Positions 7,061-14,727 of a stretch of DNA of 14,727 bases are shown piece by piece (within the stretch, counting starts at the first letter, position 1; every line of letters starts with the position of its first letter). Source of the DNA: Smittium mucronatum (Eukaryota; Kickxellomycota; Harpellomycetes; Harpellales; Legeriomycetaceae); the NCBI GenBank assembly GCA_001953115.1, contig LSSL01000415.1, positions 10,240-24,966 on the forward strand, written 5' to 3'. The position numbers and the translations under genes were made by a program. The notes under the pieces are model-generated. The model saw only the letters and a program-made list of their open reading frames with translations. It did not search any database and had not been told where the DNA came from.

Positions 7061-8821
7061 CTAAATAATAATGTTTCTTAGAATTTGTATGTTTTTATGT
7101 GGATAAAAGTATAAAATGTATTGGGGATGACTTCATAAAGAGAAAAATTTAATCAAATAGGATTATATGAAAAATAAATCTAGATATCATGTTTGGAGTA
7201 AGCTTATGTTATTATTATATAATAGAGCGGTGACAGAATTATTTGCATAGTACCAATTCACATAATAGACATTTCGTATAATTTTTTACCAATAAATAGA
7301 AATAATTAAGATTTATATTTTTTGGTGTATAATTTTAAGAGATACAAAAATTTCATTTTTCAATACAAACTTAATCATGTAAAATGATAGATAGAAAAAG
7401 TAGTCGAAATGGTAGTAAGAAAATAGTCATGGTACCATAATATCATTTGTAAATGAATAAAAATCAATTTTAGATTTCATTTTTTGATGTATCTGCGGCT
7501 TTTTTTTAGTGAAATTTGATATTTTTTAAAAAAATAATTGCCAAAATGTATCCAATCTTTTTCCATATTCTCGATTATTGATAAATGTAATAAACAATAA
7601 ATTAAAGGGATATGTTTTTAATATTTTTAAAATTCTTTTCACTTGAAATATAATCTTTAGATGGTAATAATTTAAAATATATTTATTTGATATTTTACTT
7701 CTACAATTATCTTTTTGGTGATGGCTTCAATGAATAAAAAATTCAAAAAAAAACAACATAAAAAAAAACAAACAAATCTAACCAAGAAATTCATTAGAAT
7801 TTAAATGAGATGAATTTTATAATTTTTTTTATAAATTATTGGGTAAAAATCAAATCTATGCAAATGAAAGTGATTTTCAGCTAATTTGAAAATTTTCGAA
7901 TCGTTTTTTGTAAAAGTGTGGAAAAATGAATTTCGTCCAAAAAAAATCCTGTTAATTAATATACATCCTAATAAGCATTAAAAATACTCATTAATTAATA
8001 GTTTAAATTTAATTTAATATTTAGTTTTATTATTTACTATTTATTATTATTTTATAAATTTAAAAAAAATACGTTGTTATATTTATTAAGATAGACTAAT
8101 TAAAGGTAGTTTTTTTTTTATAAAATCGAAATGTGATAAATGGGAAATTATTTTGATTACTATTTTTTTTTTTACTTTTTCTCCATTTTTCTTTAGCTAA
8201 ATTTAATCTTCGCCATATAAATAGAAATTTAGAAACCTATTGAATATATTAAATTTCAAACAAAATTTTTCTTGTGTTGCTTTATTTCTGTATTATTAAA
8301 TAATCTTATTATTTATCAAAAGAAAACATTTCAAACCTAGAGTCATTTAGGTTTGATTATTAAAGCCCCCCCAATATAGAGAGTGCATAAATAATATTAT
8401 ACTAACATGTATTTATAATTACAGAAATATCTATAGAAAATGTTTTCTAAGACAGGATTTAAAATAAAAATAAACATAAAATTTCAACTATAAATAAAAA
8501 GACCTAATTAAAATCACTATAGATCATGTAAATCGCCGATTTTTGAGATTAATCAGTACCTTTTTATAATATTTGCCAATTAGCCATCAAAATCCCACTA
8601 AATATCTGATTTTTTTTCAAAGAGAATTTATTTATAATATTTAAATACTTGAAAAAAAACTGAATCTCTGATAACTAAAAATATTTATCTTATTGGAAAT
8701 TATACTCAAAATTCTTATTAGTTTGATTATAAATATGGATATTTATTCAAAACCAAGTTATAGCAAATATTATCAAAAATAAGTTTTTATAATATAAAAC
8801 TCAATTACACCTTTGAACCAA
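7061..8821. other. AT-rich desert, no gene seen
   Basis: No frame of useful length and no recognisable protein motif on either strand. Poly-A/T tracts are frequent and there is one C7 run at 8366-8372. Confidence 0.6.
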
Positions 8822-8863
8822 TAACCTCAAGAATGGAGCTGATAGAGCTGCAGAGGGAGGTTA
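8822..8863. repeat. isolated GC-richer hairpin
   Basis: TAACCTC (8822-8828) pairs perfectly with GAGGTTA (8857-8863). The 28-base loop contains the near-repeat GAGCTGATAGAGCTGCAG. The block stands out as a small island of normal composition inside AT-rich sequence, which suggests a foreign fragment or a structured site. It does not fold as a tRNA. Confidence 0.4.
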
Positions 8864-11800
8864 GGTGAAAAAAAATTTCGAAAAATTTCCACTTTTTTTA
8901 ATTATGTTTTTATTACTTTTAATTAAATTTAAAACAAACTGTCTGTAAAAAAAACAATCAATTACAAACTATATCAAATTTTATTACGAATTGGGTATTC
9001 TTAAGATATAAAATAAAGGTTCAAATATTATTTTCTTTTAAGTTTTTTTATAAATATAAAAATTGCGGAAAATTTCACATTTTATAAAGTTTATAATCAA
9101 TTAATAAATAAAAAAACGATATTAAATAACAGAAATATATTTTCAATTTATCAGATTTATCATAAATATAATATGTAATTAGTTAATATATTTTTAAATT
9201 TTTTTAAAAACAGATTTACTCAAAATAGTATTTTCCGAAAATATGTAATCTGCTAATAAAAATTAGATTATGAAAAGCGAATTTGTAAGAAATTAATTCG
9301 AGCGCCAAAAATATCACCATGAAATATTTTTTTTTAATTCTTCAAGAATAAAAGAACTTCTAAAAGAATTTCGGCAATATCTGAGGGTAATAAAAAATTT
9401 TATTAGGCCATTCTAAAATATTGAAATTTTATTAATGGAAATTCTAGAATATTTCAGAGCATATCTATTCGTTTTATGAATTAAAAAATGGTTTGATATA
9501 TTAATATTAATTAAACACACAATAGCCAAGCTATTAATATAATACTTATAAAAATAAGCGAGAATGTTATAAGGAATTCAAGCTGCTTGTAAAGCGTTCT
9601 TTTAATGGTAAAATATAATAAAAGACATAAGGGAAATATAAATATATATTTTTTAAAAGAATATAGAAATGGGATACTAAATAAGTATAAAATATTTTAT
9701 TTAACTTTTTTTTTATGGAATAAATAAATGAAGATTAAATAGGCCTGGTTGATTATTTTTGTTTTAAAACTTAGAGGTGGTGATATGAAAATACCTAGTT
9801 GTTTTAAGAATAGGCTCATATTTTTGGCGAGTTTCATAGGGAAAAAAATAATTACATGTAAATCTTATACCTGACAGTCTAAAAAATAATAAGTTGATAA
9901 AAATTTTTATACAAAATATTATTGAAAAATAAGTCTTGGGTTCCAAAAAGGATGCTTAAATGACCTTCATTATATATCATACTGTTTTGAAAGTCCATTT
10001 GTCAATGTGTAGCAGTAAAGGGGGTTTAACGTGTGTTACAGTGTTTTAATATCTCTAATATTTTGGGAGCCAACATTAAATATAGTTTATTTTTCACTTA
10101 AATCCAGGCTTGTGAAAATTCAAAAATTTTCTAACCAAAATCGAAATACAATATATTGAAAGAGTTATAAAAAGTATGAATTAGGAAAATTTTCGGTCAC
10201 TTGGTGACAGTATATTCTAATTAGAAGACATAGTTGGATTATGCGAAGAGTTTAAGTTTTAATATATCCCAAAAATCGTTACATATCCCAGAAAAAAAAT
10301 CTTAAATGGCGTAAATAAAACAGATGATAGTCCCAAATTTACACAATAATGTCAAAAATAAACCACAAATACTAAAAGAATCCAGCTAATTTTATAAATG
10401 TAAAAAAAATTAAAAAAAATAATTTTATGCTTGATGCTCTTAAATATAAAACAAAAAATTATTATTAATTTATAAAAATATTAATTAGAAAAAGTAGGAG
10501 TAATAATAATTTAATTTTACGACTATAAAATAATATAAATAGTTATGGTGAAATAGGCCAAGTTGGATAAAAAAATTTTTTGTTGTCGTTCATGGAGGTT
10601 TATATCGAGAAAAAAAAATAGAAAATAATATGGAAATAAATTTCCCATATTTTTTTTAATAGCTATTTAAGACGTGTGCTTGACACCAATATCTACAGAT
10701 ATTATCTTATTAATATCATTTGTTACTACAGGACAAGGAATAGAACTATAAATAAATATAAGAATATTTGAGTAGTATTAAAACAAAAAATTTCCCTGAA
10801 AGCGTTAATAACATCCAAATATTACCCAATAGAGATCATATTCTATCACGATCTTAATCATTGTGTAAAAAAAATGAGAAATTAAGATAATGTAAAATTA
10901 TCCAAATTAAACTGAATACTATGTCCCCTAATAAAAGAAAAAAAAACTCTTTGAAAAATTAAAAATGTTATATAGTCACTTTCGAAAGAATTTTTTCACT
11001 ACTAAGAATTTGGCTGTAAAAAATATTAGAGTATAAAAGTGAATCTATGAACCTTTAATTAGAAACTATTAATTTTGAAAAATTAAATTATAACATCCGA
11101 GAGAAGGAGATATTAAACTTATTATAGGAAAATGGAATAAAATATTGTATCAATTTAAATAAGAAATATATCATATAATATATATGTCTCATTTATTAAG
11201 TAAAACTTTTTTTTTAATTAAAAATATAGAAATCAAAGATTTTATAGTTTATATTAACCTGTAAATTTTTTTAAAAAAATATAAATGCAGGATTTATTAT
11301 TCAAAAATAAAATTTTAAAAACAACTCTTGAACAATAAATCTTAGAAGTATGGTACAAAATTAATTTTAAAAAGATTGAGCCGCAATGAAATTAAAGGAG
11401 CTAAAATAGTACGAAATTAAAAAAAGCAAATATATAGTTTTTTTATAACATAAGGCTGAAAAAAGATCAAAATAAATCTCTTATTAAAATAATATTATGG
11501 CGATAAAAAACCAAATATTTAGATTCTTATAAGTCAATATTAAAATAAAAAATATTGTCTTCAAAAAAATTATTTTTTATTATCAATCAATATCAATAGA
11601 TATGTCTCTTAAAATATAGATTGCCAAAATATGACTATCGGTGGAAAATAAGTAAAAAAAATTCAAGATTATCTGAGATAATATCGCATACATTTTTTTG
11701 GTAGAAAATACTCAATTTTTCCTATCTATTACTAAATATATCGTAGAAAATATTATGGTTTAAATCAATAAGCACAGAGTTCTCATCAGATTAACATTAG

Positions 11801-12242
11801 CGACACTTGAAAGATAGTATATGTTAACCATTACATCCAAAGTTTATTTTAATCAAAATTTTTAGAAGGTTGATGTATCAAGAACATTAAAGCTGTTACT
11901 ATTCAATACAAAATATTAAATGACTTTCATTAATATAGAAATTTTTAATCTTTCTATTTTACGTAGTATTGTTTTACTGGATTTGAAATTATAATTTTCG
12001 TTTTAAAGATAGGATAATATCTCTTAATAAAATTCCATTAGAGTGGCTATAGTAAATATTAAATTAAAACTTAGATAAAGGAGGCGATTAATATATCTAT
12101 TTTATTACATTAAAAGATTGGTTTTTTTATACTAAATGAGCTGTTCTTCACTTGAATTTGATCAAACTTTATCCAAATTTTTGAATCCAAATACATTTTT
12201 ACATTATTAATATAAAATTTACAAATTATATGAATACAAAAT
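8864..12242. other. AT-rich desert, no gene seen
   Basis: Reading frames are short and low in complexity. A 60-codon - strand frame at 9764-9946 has no recognisable domain and no similar neighbour. Slightly less AT-rich patches occur near 9950-10070 and 10550-10610 but contain stops in all frames. No RNA gene or terminal repeat is evident. Confidence 0.6.
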
Positions 12243-12262
12243 ATTTATTTATTTATTTATTA
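12243..12262. repeat. (TTTA)n microsatellite
   Basis: Several tandem TTTA units. The complementary (AAAT)n tract occurs at 12481-12498, an inverted pair about 220 bases apart. Confidence 0.7.
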
Positions 12263-12798
12263 TAATGATGGTAAATCCCGAATTTATAGAAAATTTTTAA
12301 TAATAATAAACTACATCAGTTTTTTTGATAAATATATGTTTTCTATTAATAATTTTTACATTGAAAAAGTATTGTATTAATGTTTGAGGATTTTTTTTTA
12401 AAAAAAAATTAAAAGATTGTGACCTTTTTATCTTATCTTATTTTAGTTTTATTTAAAACTTTATATATAAAAATTTAGTAAAAATAAATAAATAAATTAA
12501 TGGTTGAAAATAAAAATTAATATTTCATTGTTGCAATAACAAAAGTGAATGTTATTTTTAAATTAATGAGCCAAAGAGCAAAAAAACAAATAAAAAAACA
12601 GAAAAAGAGCTAAATTTTATTATATATTTATCTCTTTAATAAATAATTCTACAGCCAAAATTATTATTTTAGATAATATAATCTTAAAATATTAACACCA
12701 AAATTTAAAAATCAAAATTTTTTTATCTAGAGCATAAAATATCAAATTTAATTTTTTTAAAAAAACGAAATAGTTAAAAAAGTATTATAAAAAATTAA
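12263..12798. other. AT-rich sequence without genes
   Basis: Only short frames. Includes the (AAAT)n tract at 12481-12498 and abundant A/T runs. Confidence 0.55.
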
Positions 12799-13080
12799 GT
12801 GAAATCAGAGCAATTTTTCAAACAGATTAAATACGATGATGAAACAGTAATATCCTATTTTCTATTTCTATTTCAATTTCATTTTTTCTTAATCTTCACA
12901 TTAAGCTTTGCTTTAATTATGTATTCTTTATTTCCTACCTCTTTCTTCATGGGTCAATTTTTGAAAAATTTATCTTTTCTAAATTTATATAGATATTTCC
13001 ATTATTTTTATTTTCATCTTTTACAGTCTAAAATTATTGTTTATGTCCAATTTTGTCAAATATATATTTTTTACTATTAA
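12799..13080 (+). CDS. doubtful small hydrophobic ORF
   Basis: A 93-codon frame, open only if a GTG start at 12799 is accepted; the first in-frame ATG comes much later. After a charged start (KSEQFFKQIKYDDE) it is dominated by Phe, Leu, Ile and Tyr, e.g. LFLFQFHFFLIFTLSFALI, which would form one or two membrane segments if translated. The + strand is pyrimidine-rich here, which depletes stops and yields exactly this composition by chance. No family is recognised and no promoter or partner gene is nearby. Most likely spurious. Confidence 0.15.
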   Translation: MKSEQFFKQIKYDDETVISYFLFLFQFHFFLIFTLSFALIMYSLFPTSFFMGQFLKNLSFLNLYRYFHYFYFHLLQSKIIVYVQFCQIYIFYY

Positions 13081-14129
13081 AATGGGGAATTATGTTTGAA
13101 ATCAGATGAATTTCGATTAAAAATCAAGTTAAAGAGGATATGAAAAATACTTTGATTTTTTATGACAAAAACTGTATATTTATATTGATTTGATTCCCCA
13201 TTTTTTTTGATTTTTTTGTTCATAGATTTTATCTTTTTATACTTATCAGAACTCATATTATTTTCTTTTTTTCGCATTCACATTTTAATCTTTTTCAAAT
13301 AAACATATTGGGGTTTCGAATGGAATATTTAGGGAGAGAGGGATATAATTTTATTGGATCACGAATTTAATTATGAAAAAAAGCAAAAAATTGAGAGGAG
13401 GGAGTGGGGGGGGATTCAAAATATTTTATCGTTTATATGGAAGTATTGTAATTTTTGTGAGGTAATTTAATTTAGGGATCACCCGGATTTAAGTACAGCT
13501 ATTTTAAATATTGGTTAAACATATTTATCATAATTCTGAGTTTTAGTAATAGATGCGTTATAATATTTACTAGCAATAACAATGAATAAAAATATAGTGC
13601 TCAGATCTCAAAATTATTAAAGTATAGAAAATAATCTCAATTTAGCAATTACTGGTTTTAAATAGTGTTATAGTTTTTTATATAAATTCAATAAAAAGAT
13701 AGTATAGAATATTAGAAGTTCTGTGGTTGGCAAATATCACATATTATTTATTAATTAAACTAATAACGATGGCTATGTATAAAAGAAAAAAGATTAAAAT
13801 TGAGGCTAAAAGATCAGAAATAAATGATTATTTACGAAAAAATAAATGAAATATATAAAAAAAAAACTTAAATTCGCTTTAAATTTTATAAAAAAGTCTA
13901 TTCGAATAATTGATTACACAATACATTAAAAATTAAAAATAAAGCTATTAATGCTAAATCAAATAAAATAAAAAGCTTCTAAATAAAACAAATCTACCTA
14001 AATTAAAAAGTTTCAGGATTAATCAAATGATACAAATAGCACAAGTGACATTTAAACTAATTATTTTACTAAATTAATTATCCGCTCAATGTTAATTTCA
14101 TCTAATTTACAAATGGTTAAAATTAAATG
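13081..14129. other. AT-rich sequence without genes; G-rich patch at 13391-13413
   Basis: A 66-codon Lys/Asn-rich frame on the - strand (13077-13277) is the purine-rich complement of a T-rich stretch and is not credible. At 13391-13413 a purine tract (GAGAGGAGGGAGT followed by eight G) is the strongest G cluster in the window, with a weaker AGGGAGAGAGGG at 13330-13341. Nothing else is recognisable. Confidence 0.5.
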
Positions 14130-14207
14130 TACAAAAAATTATGCAAAAGTACACAAAATTATAAATATTTACACAAAATTCGTTTAAATACACAAAAGAA
14201 AATTTTG
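14130..14207. repeat. degenerate ~20-bp tandem repeat, four units
   Basis: Units start at 14130, 14150, 14170 and 14189, each beginning TACA(C/A)AAAA. The middle two share TACACAAAATT exactly. The period is 20, 20, then 19 bases. A short minisatellite-like array with no coding frame. Confidence 0.65.
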
Positions 14208-14593
14208 TAATCTATAAACTTTCTGAAAAATTACTTATTTATACATAAAATATATTGCACGTTTTTATCCGATTAATCAGTAAAATATTTGTCAAATAAA
14301 TGAAACTATAATAACTTTCCAATCAAATTATAATAAATTAATGATATTGAAAAATTTTTTTAATATGAGGAGATGAGTTCTGAAATTGACCTATCAAAAT
14401 AAAAGGCTTAAAAATAAATTATAAAAATTTTCGCAATTAAACCTCTTTCTTTGAAAATTTCTCTTCATTTCGGATTTGAAAATTTACCTGAATCATTGAA
14501 TCTAAAAATCCCAAGGAATAAAAACTGTATAAAGGCAATCTCATGCATTTCTCTTAAATGGATTTTTTACTAAAACGCCGAGACAACTATGTA
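14208..14593. other. AT-rich sequence without genes
   Basis: No frame or motif supported on either strand. Confidence 0.55.
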
Positions 14594-14620
14594 GATATAT
14601 ATATGTATGTATGTATATGT
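14594..14620. repeat. (TA)n/(TATG)n microsatellite
   Basis: GATATATATATG followed by tandem GTAT units (ATGTATGTATGTATATG), a simple repeat. Confidence 0.75.
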
Positions 14621-14666
14621 TGTATTTGGATGTGAACTCTAAGTATTTATGATCCCAAATCGGATG

Positions 14667-14723
14667 ATTTGATCATTATTTATTTTTAAACCTTTTCTGG
14701 TTTATTTGATCCTTATTTATTTT
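14667..14723. repeat. 37-bp-period direct repeat at the right edge
   Basis: ATTTGATCATTATTTATTTT (14667-14686) recurs at 14704-14723 with one mismatch (ATTTGATCCTTATTTATTTT). Between them lies a small palindrome, AAACC-TTTTCT-GGTTT (14688-14703). The array may continue past the window. Confidence 0.6.
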
Positions 14724-14727
14724 CGAT

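Noticed and set aside
8361..8372. C7 run considered as a CCC-type promoter motif like those upstream of some microsporidian genes
   Set aside because: No start codon with an open frame follows on the + strand, and no gene is present nearby.
8400..8424. TACTAAC followed 17 bases later by ACAG, resembling a yeast-type intron 3' end
   Set aside because: There is no matching 5' splice site and no open frame on either side. The motif is expected about once by chance in this much AT-rich sequence.
9764..9946. - strand frame of 60 codons
   Set aside because: No domain, weak composition and no neighbour; frames of this length occur by chance here.
10196..10208. GTCAC-TTG-GTGAC hairpin
   Set aside because: Only five base pairs, no associated gene or repeat; within chance expectation.
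12243..12498. Inverted (TTTA)n/(AAAT)n pair as a possible small inverted-repeat transposon
   Set aside because: The arms are only simple repeats, with no target-site duplication or conserved termini.
13077..13277. - strand Lys/Asn-rich frame of 66 codons
   Set aside because: A consequence of a T-rich + strand; no homology-like pattern.
1..14727. CRISPR array, rRNA or prokaryotic operon structure
   Set aside because: No regularly spaced identical repeats with unique spacers, no conserved rRNA core motifs, and no ribosome-binding-site-led gene clusters were seen.

Overview
The window looks like eukaryotic, very AT-rich, repeat-filled DNA. Everything recognisable is a decayed class II (cut-and-paste) transposon, and I see no intact host gene, tRNA, rRNA or CRISPR array. 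The organism cannot be named from this. A fungal or microsporidian-type genome would fit the AT-richness and the FAR1/MULE plus hAT mix, but that is inference, and other AT-rich eukaryotes are possible.

Bases 1-1383: a run of 16 C at the very edge, probably an assembly artefact. Next comes a short, less AT-rich stretch with only broken frames (17-466), then a broken + strand coding remnant (467-981) with a weak resemblance to Tc1/mariner transposases.

Bases 1384-6483 hold the main result, a nested pair of transposons. A hAT transposase pseudogene lies on the - strand. Its N-terminal and central parts are at 4866-6483 and its C-terminal dimerisation domain is at 1384-1650. It is split by a 3171-bp Mutator-like element (MULE, 1681-4851). 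That element has long terminal inverted repeats (1681-1822 and 4751-4851) and a perfect 8-bp target-site duplication, TTGTTTTA (1673-1680 and 4852-4859). Removing the MULE and one copy of the duplication gives an open reading frame across the junction of the two hAT halves. The order of events is therefore hAT first, MULE second, then decay of both.

Inside the MULE, a + strand transposase pseudogene (2033-3867) carries a FAR1-type DNA-binding domain, a DDE MULE core and a conserved C-terminal tail. A convergent, unrecognised - strand frame (about 4007-4593) may be a second gene of the element. Most frame changes in these genes fall on A or T homopolymers, so part of the apparent decay may be replication slippage or uncorrected sequencing error.

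Bases 6484-14727: a long, even more AT-rich desert with no convincing gene. It holds a few hairpins, an isolated GC-richer hairpin at 8822-8863, tetranucleotide and 20-bp tandem repeats, a 37-bp-period repeat running off the right edge, and one low-confidence hydrophobic frame (12799-13080).
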